Shown here: positions 16,815-25,459 of the stretch, piece by piece
Numbering within the stretch: position 1 is the first letter of the stretch
How the letters are laid out: every line of letters starts with the position of its first letter
Assembly (NCBI GenBank): GCA_002973635.1
Contig: CP027224.1
Location: 3,048,501 to 3,112,500, forward strand
Source: Lysinibacillus sp. B2A1
Lineage (GTDB): Bacteria; Bacillota; Bacilli; Bacillales_A; Planococcaceae
Direction of reading: 5' to 3'
Length of the DNA: 64,000 nt
The notes under the pieces: generated by a model
Seen by the model: only the letters and a program-made list of their open reading frames with translations
What the model was told of the DNA's origin: nothing
Database searches by the model: none
Program-made: the position numbers and the translations under genes

Positions 16815-17035
16815 GATTGGAGTGCTAGGCTACTCGACTCCCGTGGGATAGCGAGACAGACGAGAAACTGAGGCCAACACGATGTTGGTCACGAAGGCGT
16901 AGTCACAGGACGAGACGCACTTAGCCTTCGTTCCTCCAGCGCAGGAAGCGGCTCGTCGCTCGCCCACAGGAAGCCTTGCTCTGCGCGAAAGCGAAGCATC
17001 AGCGACAAAGCGAGTAGCCTGGAACGGAAATCACC
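16815..17035. repeat. G+C-rich dispersed repeat
   Basis: This 220-base block is far richer in G+C than its surroundings. It begins TGATTGGAGTGCTAGGC and ends CCTGGAACGGAAATCACC, the style of a G+C-rich intergenic repeat I recall from Bacillaceae genomes. It contains 5-5-5 mini-hairpins, CCAACACGATGTTGG at 16874 and the imperfect GTCACAGGACGAGAC at 16902, like those at 24557-24798. No ORF. Confidence 0.7.
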
Positions 17036-17094
17036 TTCATTTTGACTAAATATTCACAAAGAGTCCCTTGACTATTTAGTTTTTCAACACTATG

Positions 17095-17122
17095 TCCAGA
17101 ATTTATTCTGGGCTTTTTTGTT
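17095..17122 (+). terminator. Terminator-like hairpin
   Basis: CCAGAATTTATTCTGG is followed by GCTTTTTTGTTTT. No intact gene lies directly upstream, so it may end transcripts reading through the repeat. Confidence 0.55.
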
Positions 17123-17205
17123 TTACAAGTTATTATTTTATTTTCAAGTATTTTGCAATTAATCCGATATAAACGCTGACTAATTTAAAAAGAGAGGGGA
17201 TTATA

Positions 17206-18218
17206 ATGAAAATAGCATCTTATACAAATACAGTAAATTTTCTTCAAACTATTAATACTTCGTCTAAGGGAGATGGAAATTCTCAAGCCTTAAAAAAGGA
17301 TCAGGATACTGTCATAATTGGAAAAGAAGCACGTAGTTTATTCGATTCTCAAATTCAACTGCAAGATGCACCAGAGGAGATAGCACAAAAAATAGCCTCT
17401 ATGTTTAAAAGGATGGGGGTAAATTAAACTTCGTCGAAAGTGAGGAGCAGCTTGCTATTCGTGCGGAACAGCAGGCACGACTTGATGAGGAAATTGAACA
17501 TAATGTTCTTGCCATCATCATCCCGCATATTCAAACAAATGAGAAACTTGTCAATAGCTTAAAAGGTGCAAGTCAGCAAGTGCTCGATGCTGCATACTCA
17601 ACAATATCTCAAAATCTCTTAGTACACAATGTTGGCAATATGACAGAAGAACAGCGCCAAGCCATGATATCGCTTGGTGTAGAAAAAGCACAATTTATTG
17701 CAGACAACTACTTAGAGGGGAAACAGGCAAAAGATTTTATGGAGGCTATGACAACGATTGCAAAATTTGCGGTCAATGGCAAGAAAAATGACAATGGTAC
17801 TGTTTCATATGCTATTGAGAAGGACCCGTTAGTACATGCACCGGATGATTACATTCATATAGATGATTTAGTGAAAGAGGCCTTTCCTGAAAAATGGCAG
17901 AGCTTTAAAGATAAAATAGTAGCTGCTACTGAAAAACAGGATAAAGATGCGCTTGTGGAAGCATTCAAGGAATATAATCAATTGGTTAAATCGATTTATA
18001 CAAATCAACCAAATCTCGTGCAAGATAAAATAAAAGACTATGGTAATTGGCAAGAAACCATTAAAAATACTGAGGTTTCAAAGCATTTTAGTCAATTAGA
18101 TAAAACCTCTCTTTCCAATTTTATGGAGGATATCAAGACAACAAATGCTTGGTTATCCAATGAGTTTTTAGTAAAGGATTTAAAAAATTTCCAAAGATAT
18201 CTGACTAGAAATCATTAA
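17206..18218 (+). pseudogene. Frameshifted gene of unknown function (337 codons)
   Basis: An ATG at 17206 with GAGAGGGG upstream opens MKIASYTNTVNFLQTINTSS. At the A-run 17407-17410 the frame must gain one base to continue as KKDGGKLNFVESEEQLAIRA and on through DAAYSTISQNLLVHNVGNMT to the stop at 18218. Without it the frame ends at 17427. The restored protein would be soluble and helical, about 337 residues. I do not recognise the family. The single missing A may be a mutation or a sequencing error. The slip site does not match a classic programmed frameshift heptamer in the right phase. A terminator follows. Confidence 0.75.
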
Positions 18219-18225
18219 ATTCATT

Positions 18226-18259
18226 AGTCTCCTTTATGTCCATATAAGGAGACTTTTTG
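18226..18259 (+). terminator. Rho-independent terminator
   Basis: AGTCTCCTTTAT pairs with ATAAGGAGACT and is followed by TTTTTG, directly after the frameshifted gene. Confidence 0.8.
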
Positions 18260-18288
18260 TGCTGATATTTTTAAAGGGAGAGATTTGA

Positions 18289-18799
18289 ATGAAAGAACAA
18301 ATTAAAATTAGAGTTGCCACTGAAGAGGATGCTGAAAATATACTGGCAATTCAGAGTGAGGTTTTAGCAGAAGAAGATTATTTAATCACTACGTTAGAGG
18401 AATTCCAGCAAACGATTGGTGAACAAAAAAATGGATACAAGCAAAATTAGCAAATGAACAGGAAATAATCTTAATTGCACAATATCAAGAAAAAACGGTT
18501 GGCTGGCTTGTGTTTCAAACACCCAATCGAAAAAGATTAGCTCATACAGGTTCCTTCAGTATGTTGATATTAAATGAATATCGTGGTCTGGGAATTGGAA
18601 AACGTTTGCTTGAGCAGCTATTAAAGTGGGCAGAGCTCAATCCACATATTGAAAAAATTAGTTTTGGTGTATTTTCAACAAATGAAAGTGCCATTGCGCT
18701 CTATAAAAAGATGGGATTTGTGGAGGAAGGAAAATCAATGAAATTAAGTTAAATGATAAGCAATATATTGATGATGTTTTAATGTATAAGATGGTTTGA
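18289..18799 (+). pseudogene. GNAT acetyltransferase, two frameshifts
   Basis: The ATG at 18289 has AAAGGGAG upstream. The protein reads MKEQIKIRVATEEDAENILA as a GNAT N-terminus. At the seven-A run 18425-18431 one base is missing, and the frame resumes as KWIQAKLANEQEI and continues through the acetyl-CoA motif NEYRGLGIGKRLLEQLLKWA. A second one-base loss in AAAA at 18731-18734 breaks the tail, which would otherwise end EIKLNDKQYIDDVLMYKMV at 18799. Both changes are single-A losses, so base-calling error is as likely as true decay. If intact it would be a RimI-like N-acetyltransferase. Confidence 0.8.
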
Positions 18800-18849
18800 T
18801 TTCATTAAATTGGCTAATCAAATTCTAGCTATAAATTTTTATAAAAAAA

Positions 18850-18882
18850 GGGTGACCTAAAATGAAAATAGGTCACTTTCTG
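18850..18882. terminator. Bidirectional hairpin terminator
   Basis: GGTGACCTA pairs with TAGGTCACT. T-rich sequence follows on the plus strand and A-rich sequence precedes it, so it could work on either strand. Confidence 0.65.
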
Positions 18883-18995
18883 TTTACTGCACGTTTCCAT
18901 TATCACTTTAACATCTCCATTTCCTCTTTTGATAAAGGTGAATATTTCTTTTTATGATGATGTTGTTTAAGATAATTTATAAAGGAGAGACAGCG

Positions 18996-19532
18996 ATGAT
19001 TATTCCAATTCCAACTTATTTACAGCAATTTGCAGAAAATGATCAACAACTGGACGAGGTTGAATCACAATTACAGCTTTGTTCTAGCGCTGGCAATCAA
19101 CAATTTGAAATTTGGTATTATGGTGATTTGTTGTTGATTGAGGGGGAGGAAATGCCTTTCATTACAGGCTCAACCGCTAAAATCGTCGCAAATGACCCAT
19201 TAACAGCAGAGGAAATTTTACTGTTTGATGGGACCATGCATGGCTATAATGCGTTGTTTTGTGATGAATATACAATAGAGCAACGTGGTAATCGTCCACT
19301 TCAAAAATATAACATGCCCGCAACGGAAATTGTATTATCATTTTATTATAATATTGATTACGATGAAGAAGTGGACGACTATGAGGTAGATGACCAAGGT
19401 TATGTACAACTGATCAGCGGAGAGACAGCAGACTGGAACACAATAAAAAGAAATGGCTATGATGCATTTGCTTTTTATTTCAAGAAAGAAGATAAGACGC
19501 TGTTAGCATTTGCACAGGAAGAATTAGCATAG
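18996..19532 (+). CDS. Hypothetical acidic protein (178 aa)
   Basis: I chose the ATG at 18996 (MIIPIPTYLQQFAEN) because AAAGGAGAGA lies just before it; an upstream in-frame ATG at 18954 has no such signal. The protein is soluble, strongly acidic (IDYDEEVDDYEVDDQGY near residue 120) and rich in Tyr and Gln. The family was not recognised. It lies in a cluster of broken genes but is itself intact. Confidence 0.7.
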   Translation: MIIPIPTYLQQFAENDQQLDEVESQLQLCSSAGNQQFEIWYYGDLLLIEGEEMPFITGSTAKIVANDPLTAEEILLFDGTMHGYNALFCDEYTIEQRGNRPLQKYNMPATEIVLSFYYNIDYDEEVDDYEVDDQGYVQLISGETADWNTIKRNGYDAFAFYFKKEDKTLLAFAQEELA

Positions 19533-19621
19533 CCAACAATTTAAAATCGAGTGGATACTTCCATTATGGCAATCTCCTTACTCAACCAATTTAAAAGAAA
19601 TTTTAAGTAAAAAGGAGGTTG

Positions 19622-19946
19622 ATAGCTATAACAGTGGAAGAGAAAGGTGATATGGTTACTCACCGCATAGACGGTTATCTAGATACCTTTCAAGGCGATA
19701 TGTATTTGGAATGTCAACTTATAACAAAACGCTTAGATTGTGTGACTCAACAGGTTACGATGATCCACGCAGACAGGAATTAGAGTCCTGGAGCGACTAG
19801 ATTATCAATTATTGCTTCAGATTTATTCTGAGGATGAGCTCGGGTTTATGTTGGGGGATAGCGATAGATTATTTTTCTAGATTCGTGAGGAAGATTGTAA
19901 AAATAAACAAAATGAGAAGGTATGGGTTGTTTTACAATGCTATTGA
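19622..19946 (+). pseudogene. YwqG (DUF1963) family remnant
   Basis: Pieces in three frames match the C-terminal part of YwqG-like proteins: HRIDGYLDTFQGDMYLECQL, then GYDDPRRQELESW, then LDYQLLLQIYSEDELGFMLG DSDRLFF, then after an in-frame TAG (where the family has Trp) IREEDCKNKQNEKVWVVLQC Y. At least two indels and one nonsense change separate them, so this is true decay and not one sequencing slip. The N-terminal half is absent. Confidence 0.8.
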
Positions 19947-19983
19947 GGAAAAAGAAGGTTTAAGGAAGGAATATGTAAATCAC

Positions 19984-20322
19984 ATGAAAATTTTTAATTT
20001 CACACAAGAGTTTGCCAATCAAATTATAAATTATGATTCAGTAGACGCTTTCTATAAGAGGATAATGAGAACGGTAGAACCAACAAGTATTGGCTTTATG
20101 TATATAGAGCCAGGTGGTGTTGTTGGCATGCATGAGGCCCCTGTTCCACAGTTATTTATAGTCATTCAAGGTGAAGGATGGGTTTGTGGAGCAAATAGGG
20201 AGAAGATATTTTTAAAGGCTGGTCAGGGTGTGCTTTGGCAAACAGGACAAGCACATGAATCTGGAAGCGACACAGGATTAACAGCACTTATCCTTGAATC
20301 TAAGCAAATCAATCTTGCCTAG
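19984..20322 (+). CDS. Cupin-domain protein (112 aa)
   Basis: I start at ATG 19984 (MKIFNFTQEFANQIINYDSV). A longer frame upstream runs into the YwqG remnant and is not credible. The single cupin domain shows GVVGMHEAPVPQLFIVIQGE GWV with G-x5-H-type metal-ligand positions, and GQGVLWQTGQAHES with a second His. Small cupins of this type bind a metal or small ligand; the substrate is unknown. The ribosome binding site (AAGGAAGG) is about 12 bases from the ATG. Confidence 0.8.
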   Translation: MKIFNFTQEFANQIINYDSVDAFYKRIMRTVEPTSIGFMYIEPGGVVGMHEAPVPQLFIVIQGEGWVCGANREKIFLKAGQGVLWQTGQAHESGSDTGLTALILESKQINLA

Positions 20323-20332
20323 TCACAAATTG

Positions 20333-20364
20333 TAACGGAGTAGTTTTAGCTCCGTTATAGTTTT
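20333..20364 (+). terminator. Terminator of the cupin gene
   Basis: TAACGGAG pairs with CTCCGTTA, followed by TAGTTTT. It overlaps the 3' end of the convergent GNAT pseudogene. Confidence 0.75.
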
Positions 20365-20835
20365 AAACTGAGTTTAATCGTTGTAATATATGCCCATCGA
20401 ATAGATCATCATACTCTGCTATTCTAACAAAGCCTCTTGCGTGATAAAAGCTCATACCTGTTGTATTTTCCTTCTCTACATAAACGATAAGTGACTTGAT
20501 TTCTGAAAACATTTGGATACCTTGCTGTAATAGCGCTGAGCCAATACCTTTGCCCTGTGTTTCAGGAAGAATATAGATTGCCAAAAGCTCAGCTTCATCA
20601 TTTTTTACATTTTAAAAAATTAGGAAAGCCTTCTATTGATTCCTCTAGTATAGTAACTAAAAAAATTGCTTTCTAGACGTTCTTTTAAGCGCTCTCTACT
20701 ATAAGTAATCTGTAAAAAACGATCCTAGTTGTCGCGTGGGGTGATGCTTTCGTATGTTTGATGTTAGCTTCTCTTGGCAATTTCTTGCACGAAAAAGATG
20801 TCATTCTCTTGCATCTGCCGTATAATTAATGTCAA
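20363..20835 (-). pseudogene. GNAT acetyltransferase with nonsense mutations
   Basis: On the minus strand a TTG near 20835 opens MTLIIRQMQENDIFFVQEIA KRS, then TAA replaces an expected Trp before HQTYESITPRDN, and TAG replaces another codon before DRFLQITYSRERLKERLES. A one-base gain in a T run and further stops follow, then the intact C-terminal half AIYILPETQGKGIGSALLQQ (acetyl-CoA loop) to NSV. Only the last 73 codons are open. Several independent defects show real inactivation. Confidence 0.8.
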
Positions 20836-20904
20836 CACTTTCTACCTACAATTCCAATTTTTATATTTATTGTAACATTAAATCATGTGAAAGGAGATGA
20901 CTTC

Positions 20905-21333
20905 ATGCAAGTTGTTGAAAAAGCATTTGGCTATATTACGAGAGAGCATGAGGGGCAGTTACAGGTGCTAGTATTTGAGCAAAATACAGAAGGAGCAGGT
21001 ATCCAAATTCCAAAAGGCACAGTAGAGGAAGGGGAAGCACCGCTAGAGGCTGTATCTCGAGAGATGTTTGAGGAGACAGGCTTATCGCATTTAACAGTTA
21101 AGGGATTAATTGCTGAAGATTATTTTAATCATTATTCAGGCGCTTTACAAAAACGCTATTTTTATCATCTAACGACAAATGAAAAACGAGATACATGGCA
21201 GCATCATACTACAGGCTTAAACGAAACAGGTTTTATATTCTCCTTTTATTGGATAACAGATGAACAGGAAGTGACACTAGCAAAAGGGCATGGAGATTAT
21301 CTGTATAGACTAATGGCCCATGTTAATCATTAA
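20905..21333 (+). CDS. Nudix hydrolase
   Basis: I chose the ATG at 20905 because AAAGGAGATGA lies just upstream; the GTG at 20887 is part of that region. The 142-residue protein carries a perfect Nudix box, G-x5-E-x7-REMFEETGL (GTVEEGEAPLEAVS then REMFEETGL), about residues 39-61, which binds Mg2+ and cleaves nucleoside diphosphate-linked compounds. The substrate cannot be read from the sequence. It is a single-gene unit followed by a hairpin. Confidence 0.9.
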   Translation: MQVVEKAFGYITREHEGQLQVLVFEQNTEGAGIQIPKGTVEEGEAPLEAVSREMFEETGLSHLTVKGLIAEDYFNHYSGALQKRYFYHLTTNEKRDTWQHHTTGLNETGFIFSFYWITDEQEVTLAKGHGDYLYRLMAHVNH

Positions 21334-21366
21334 GTGTATGTCCATTATTATTGAGTCATTTGGGGA

Positions 21367-21415
21367 AAGCTGAAAATCAGCGAGAGACTATGTTTATTAG
21401 TCTTCAGCTTTATTA
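21367..21415 (+). terminator. Hairpin after the Nudix gene
   Basis: AAAGCTGA pairs with TCAGCTTT, enclosing AGACTA...TAGTCT, followed by ATTATT. Confidence 0.6.
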
Positions 21416-21569
21416 TTCAGAAATGATTGTTGGGAAATTTACGGACAGCTAAAGTTTGAAAAAGTAAACCGCAACTAATTAATAAAAAATTCCATAGCCA
21501 TTGTCTCCTAAACTTAACATGAAAAAGGATTCAGTTTACAGCAAAGGCAGCCATGAATAAAAGCTATAT

Positions 21570-21755
21570 TTTTTACCAATCACATTACAGAGTGGAAAAA
21601 TAACAAACAATAATAAAATGGAAGTCATTAATGATTCAACTGTTCTATATAATAGGCTGAGAATTTGTGAAATTTTTGCACGCTTGAATGTGGAATCCCA
21701 AGCAGAAGCAGTTGCTATGGCAAAAGAAAAGTGCTTTATTGAGTGGGGCAAATAA
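21570..21755 (+). pseudogene. LuxR-type response regulator C-terminal remnant
   Basis: The frame reads DSTVLYNRLRICEIFARLNV ESQAEAVAMAKEKCFIEWGK and a stop at 21755. This matches the last helix-turn-helix part of NarL/LuxR regulators (usual form: SEGTVRNHIS.IFAKLNVESRAEAVA.A). Nothing upstream resembles a receiver domain and no ribosome binding site is present, so it is a relic. Confidence 0.65.
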
Positions 21756-21794
21756 AACAACCGCGTTTCTAGTTGATAGAGACACGGTTGTTTT
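21754..21794 (-). terminator. Terminator of metI-metC
   Basis: Read leftward, AAAACAACCG pairs with CGGTTGTTTT, giving a stem followed by T-rich sequence, 13 bases after the metC stop. Confidence 0.8.
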
Positions 21795-21806
21795 GTTTGC
21801 TATTTT

Positions 21807-22967
21807 TTAAGCCTTTTCGGCAATATCTAATGCTTGAGCGAAATCAGCAATCAGATCGTCAACATGCTCTAGTCCTACAGAGAAGCGTAATAGCCCGTCA
21901 GTAATACCACGTTTTGCCCGTTCCTCAGGCTCCATCGCAGCATGACTCATTTTGGCAGGGTACGATAAAATTGATTCAACACCACCAAGAGAAACAGCGA
22001 AAACAGGAATTTTCATTGCTTCTACAAGAGCTTTTGCGGCATTGTAGCTTGGCAGGCGGAAAGATAGGACAGCACCTGCACTAGTGCATTGACTACGATG
22101 AATATCATAGCCTGGATGAGATGCAAGCCCAGGGTAATATACTTGCTCGACAAGAGCGTTTGTAGCTAAAAATTCTGCGATTTTTTGTGCCGATTCAGCG
22201 GAGCGGCTAAAGCGTACATCAGTTGTCTTCATATTTTGCAATAATGTAAAGGAATCCTGTACACCTAGAATATTGCCGAATGAATTTTGGATAAAGTAAA
22301 GATCCTGTCCTAGCTTTTCATCAGCTGTAACCGTCAATCCTGCAATAATATCAGAGTGTCCAGATAAAAACTTCGTAGCACTATGGATGACAACATCTAC
22401 GCCTAGCTCAAGTGGGCGTTGGTGTAAAGGTGTCATAAATGTATTATCTAAAAACGTTAAACAATTATGTTGTTTGGCTAAGGTAACTACCCCGCGAATA
22501 TCTGTAATGCCAAGAGTTGGATTTGATGGTGTTTCCATATAAAGCAATTTAGTTGTAGGTGTGATAGCCGCTTCAACGGCTGCTAAATCTGTGAAATCAA
22601 CAAAAGTATGCTTTATACCAAAACGTGGTAATACTTTAGTGACGAAACGGTATGTTCCACCATAAACATCTTCTGTCAACACAATATGATCACCCTGAGA
22701 TAATAGCATCAAGGCTGCGGACACAGCGGCAATTCCAGAAGAAAATGCATGGGCACGAACTCCACCTTCGAGTTCTGCAACTGCTTTTTCTAATGCATCT
22801 CTTGTAGGGTTACCTGAACGAGCATAATCATATTCACCAAATTCATCAATACTCTCCTGATGAAACGTCGATGATAAATACATAGGCACATTGACTGCAC
22901 CTTTTTTATTAGCGTAGCCGTCACGAACACCTGCGTGAATTAGGCTTGTTTCAATACGTTGCTTCAT
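21807..22967 (-). CDS. metC: Cystathionine beta-lyase
   Basis: PLP enzyme of the Cys/Met-metabolism (gamma) family that splits cystathionine into homocysteine, pyruvate and ammonia. Its 386 residues are normal for the family. Visible motifs are YARSGNPTRDALE, SSGIAAVSAAL, TEDVYGGTYRF, VDFTDL, YMETPSNPTLG, and the PLP lysine in SATKFLSGHSD. The C-terminal RFSVGLEHVDDLIADF is also typical. It starts 2 bases after metI, so the two are co-transcribed, as in B. subtilis metIC. Homology cannot by itself exclude gamma-synthase or gamma-lyase activity, but position supports MetC. Confidence 0.92.
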   Translation of the reverse strand: MKQRIETSLIHAGVRDGYANKKGAVNVPMYLSSTFHQESIDEFGEYDYARSGNPTRDALEKAVAELEGGVRAHAFSSGIAAVSAALMLLSQGDHIVLTEDVYGGTYRFVTKVLPRFGIKHTFVDFTDLAAVEAAITPTTKLLYMETPSNPTLGITDIRGVVTLAKQHNCLTFLDNTFMTPLHQRPLELGVDVVIHSATKFLSGHSDIIAGLTVTADEKLGQDLYFIQNSFGNILGVQDSFTLLQNMKTTDVRFSRSAESAQKIAEFLATNALVEQVYYPGLASHPGYDIHRSQCTSAGAVLSFRLPSYNAAKALVEAMKIPVFAVSLGGVESILSYPAKMSHAAMEPEERAKRGITDGLLRFSVGLEHVDDLIADFAQALDIAEKA

Positions 22968-22969
22968 GT

Positions 22970-24085
22970 CTATGCCTCTTTTCTAAGGATATCGAATACT
23001 TGTTTTAAATCAGCAATTAAATCCTCAGCCTCTTCAATTCCAACTGAGAAGCGTAGTAAACGATCACATACGCCACGTTCAATGCGTTCCTCATATGGCA
23101 TATCTGCATGTGTTTGAGTAGCAGGATATGTAATAAAGCTTTCCACACCGCCAAGGCTCTCAGCGAACGTAATTAATTTTAAGTTTCGAAGGAATGGGTC
23201 AATCCACTCAGCCTTCTGTAAACGGAAGGACAGCATACCACCCTTTCCTGTATATAACACGTCAGTTACAAGCTCTTCATTCTCTAAATAGGCTGCAATT
23301 GCTTTAGCATTTGCATCGTGCTGCTTTAGACGAAGATGCATTGTTTTTAAGCCGCGAATAAGTAACCAAGCATCCATCGCTCCTAATACCATTCCGCTGC
23401 CATTATGAAGAAAGGCAATACGCTCAGCTAATTCAGCGCCTTTTGCAACAACTAAACCTGCTAAGACATCATTATGACCACCAATATACTTAGTAGCTGA
23501 ATGAATAACAATGTCTGCACCTAATTCGATTGGGCGTTGGAAATATGGTGTATAGAATGTGTTATCAACAATCAACCATGCACCATGCTTGTGGGCTAAT
23601 TCCGCGTATGTTTGCAAATCAAATTCCTGCATAAGTGGGTTTGTCGGAGTTTCAATGAAAAGGGCACGTGTCTTGTCATTGATTAAAGCTTCAACCTGTT
23701 CAACGGATTCAAATTTGGAGTAAATAGGCTTAATATTATAGGTTTCTTCGAAGAAATTAAAAAGTCGATATGTACCTCCGTATAAATCATCAGGCACGAC
23801 TAATTCATCCCCAGGCTTAAATAATGATAGAATTAGCTGAATAGCGGCCATACCTGAGCTACAGGCAAAGCCCACGTCCCCACCCTCTAAATCTGCAATT
23901 CCTTCTTCTAATAAGGTACGGGTTGGATTTTTTGTACGTGTATAGTCAAAACCAGTGGATTCACCAATTCCTGTATGCTTGTACGCTGTTGATAGATGGA
24001 TTGGTGGGCTGACAGCACCTGTTCTTGGATCACTTAAATTGCCAAGCTGTACAAGTTTTGTTTCAATACTTCTGTTGATTGTCAT
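22970..24085 (-). CDS. metI: Cystathionine gamma-synthase / O-acetylhomoserine thiolyase
   Basis: PLP enzyme joining an activated homoserine ester to cysteine or sulfide, first gene of a two-gene methionine operon. I chose the internal ATG at 24085 (MTINRSIETKLVQLGNLSDP), the usual MetI N-terminus, with AAGAGTG before it; the open frame extends 22 codons further. Motifs are FDYTRTKNPTRTLLE, SSGMAAIQ, PDDLYGGTYRLF, IETPTNPLMQE, the PLP lysine in SATKYIGGHND and ESLGGVESFITYPATQTHAD. The B. subtilis counterpart is controlled by an S-box riboswitch; I could not find that motif here. Confidence 0.92.
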   Translation of the reverse strand: MTINRSIETKLVQLGNLSDPRTGAVSPPIHLSTAYKHTGIGESTGFDYTRTKNPTRTLLEEGIADLEGGDVGFACSSGMAAIQLILSLFKPGDELVVPDDLYGGTYRLFNFFEETYNIKPIYSKFESVEQVEALINDKTRALFIETPTNPLMQEFDLQTYAELAHKHGAWLIVDNTFYTPYFQRPIELGADIVIHSATKYIGGHNDVLAGLVVAKGAELAERIAFLHNGSGMVLGAMDAWLLIRGLKTMHLRLKQHDANAKAIAAYLENEELVTDVLYTGKGGMLSFRLQKAEWIDPFLRNLKLITFAESLGGVESFITYPATQTHADMPYEERIERGVCDRLLRFSVGIEEAEDLIADLKQVFDILRKEA

Positions 24086-24447
24086 ATTGTCACTCTTTTC
24101 TTCATCATAGTCATGGAAAGAGTCAAATTTTCTCTTTATCCATATTCTCAATAATTGTTACCAATTTAACATGTATAGTAAAGAAGAACAAGATGATTTC
24201 AGAAAATTAGCTAGATTATTTAAGGTAAATCGCCTAGGAATAGTAGGAGATGGTAGAAGGAGGAGTATCCAGGAGTAATAGGTGGAACAAGGAATGCTAA
24301 AAAATGTGCCCTTATGGCTAGTAAGGCAAGGGATTATATTTCTTTAAATCATGACACTTTACTCAAAAAGCTTCTAATTGTTGTTTTAAAAATAAAAGAA
24401 TCTGCCTGCTTCCTAATAGGAAATGCGACAGATTCTTTTATCCTCAT
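24086..24447. other. metI upstream region, no S-box seen
   Basis: A short plus-strand frame at 24172 (MYSKEEQDDFRKLARLFKVN) is open for about 35 codons without a ribosome binding site. A long hairpin occupies 24388-24441 (AAAAGAATCTG with CAGATTCTTTT and an inner TTCCTAATAGGAA) with T-rich flanks on both strands, so it is terminator-like. I saw no SAM riboswitch or T-box core. Confidence 0.5.
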
Positions 24448-24533
24448 TCAGTAGAAGTCTTCCACCTCTACAGGTGGTGAGATGAATGCGGTTTTGATTC
24501 TCCTTTTCAGAGGGAGTCCAAACACCTACTGAA
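24448..24533 (+). other. Structured element, possible IS200/IS605 right-end remnant
   Basis: TTCAGTAG (24448) pairs with CTACTGAA (24526), enclosing the hairpin CCACCTCTACAGGTGG (24463-24478) and a second stem around TTCTCC ... GGGAGT. The AGGTGGTGAGATGAATGCGG stretch resembles the 3' ends that follow tnpB genes and supply the guide RNA scaffold. No tnpA or tnpB is present. The assignment rests on memory of similar ends. Confidence 0.4.
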
Positions 24534-24556
24534 ATAGATGAACTAAGTCTAAGAAC

Positions 24557-24798
24557 GCCACATCCTGTGGCAATGACTGAGTGACCAACATCTTGCTACT
24601 GACGCTACGTTAGCACTACGCTTTCGCGCAAAAAACAACTGTTGGCCCAAAGCCTCCGACGGATGTCACGGATTTTCAAGGGAATGAATAAAGGATGTTA
24701 GCCTAAAACCTTCGCATCCTGCGAAAACGGCTAACTGACCTGCCTCGGTAAAAACGCCACGTCCTGTGGCATTGCCGAAATGACCGACATCGTGTCGG
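24557..24798 (+). repeat. Series of 5-5-5 mini-hairpins
   Basis: Four perfect 15-base hairpins have different stems but nearly the same loop: GCCAC-ATCCT-GTGGC (24557), TTCGC-ATCCT-GCGAA (24711), GCCAC-GTCCT-GTGGC (24756) and CCGAC-ATCGT-GTCGG (24784). A decayed CCAAC-ATCTT-GCTAC lies at 24583. The block is G+C-rich and non-coding and lies between metI and mscL. Confidence 0.75.
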
Positions 24799-24900
24799 CC
24801 CTCGTGCAGGCCTGGGCACAATTCAAAATCCGGACGCATTGTTTATCTGTGCGAAAGCATAGCGGCAGCTACAATTACGCCAAGGCGAAATTGATAAATT

Positions 24901-25290
24901 TTATGCTTGTTCTTTTTTTAATAAATCTCGAATTTCCTTTAGCAGCTCTTCCTTCGCATCTAATTCAGGTGCTGGTTCTTCCACAATTGCTTCTTCTTTT
25001 TTACGAGAAAACTTGGTCATAATTCGTAATGCCATAAAAATTGCAAAGGCAATTATTAAAAAGTCAATAATCGACTGTAAAAACTCACCCAATTTAACTG
25101 TAGCATCTCCAGAGCCATAGACAAAGCTTTCTGTTAAATCGATACCACCTGTTAAAATACCTACTAATGGCATAATGATATTTGCAACTAAGGAGGTAAC
25201 AATTTTACCGAAAGCACCACCAATTACTACTGCTACTGCTAAATCGACAATATTGCCCTTCATAGCAAACTCTTTAAAGTCTTTCCACAA
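24901..25290 (-). CDS. mscL: Large-conductance mechanosensitive channel
   Basis: MscL opens under membrane tension to release solutes on osmotic downshock. The start is TTG ([20 protein letters not shown]) 8 bases after GGAGG. The 129-residue length is normal. TM1 (about 15-45) has the conserved [20 protein letters not shown] and TM2 (about 70-95) is [20 protein letters not shown]. The acidic C-terminal helix ends [17 protein letters not shown]. Monocistronic, in the methionine-operon orientation. Confidence 0.97.
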   Translation of the reverse strand: MWKDFKEFAMKGNIVDLAVAVVIGGAFGKIVTSLVANIIMPLVGILTGGIDLTESFVYGSGDATVKLGEFLQSIIDFLIIAFAIFMALRIMTKFSRKKEEAIVEEPAPELDAKEELLKEIRDLLKKEQA

Positions 25291-25459
25291 AACAAATTCC
25301 TCCAGTATTTATCCATATAAATGAATCGAAATATATTTTACTATATTTTTCCCGTTCATTTCAACTATTATAATAGTGGAAATTATATACTGAAAAATCT
25401 ACTACAAAAAACGACAAATTTGGTAATATAGAAAGAGAATAATTAATTAGGTGTGAATT

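Noticed and set aside
17403..17416. Programmed -1 frameshift in the 17206 gene
   Set aside because: The site (GTTTAAAAGG) is not a slippery heptamer in the correct phase, and the neighbouring gene shows the same type of single-A loss, which favours error or decay.
21334..21569. Gene between the Nudix gene and the LuxR remnant
   Set aside because: Only a hairpin and AT-rich non-coding sequence are visible.
24780..25022. 80-codon open frame over the mini-hairpins and the mscL end
   Set aside because: It crosses non-coding repeats and is antisense to mscL.
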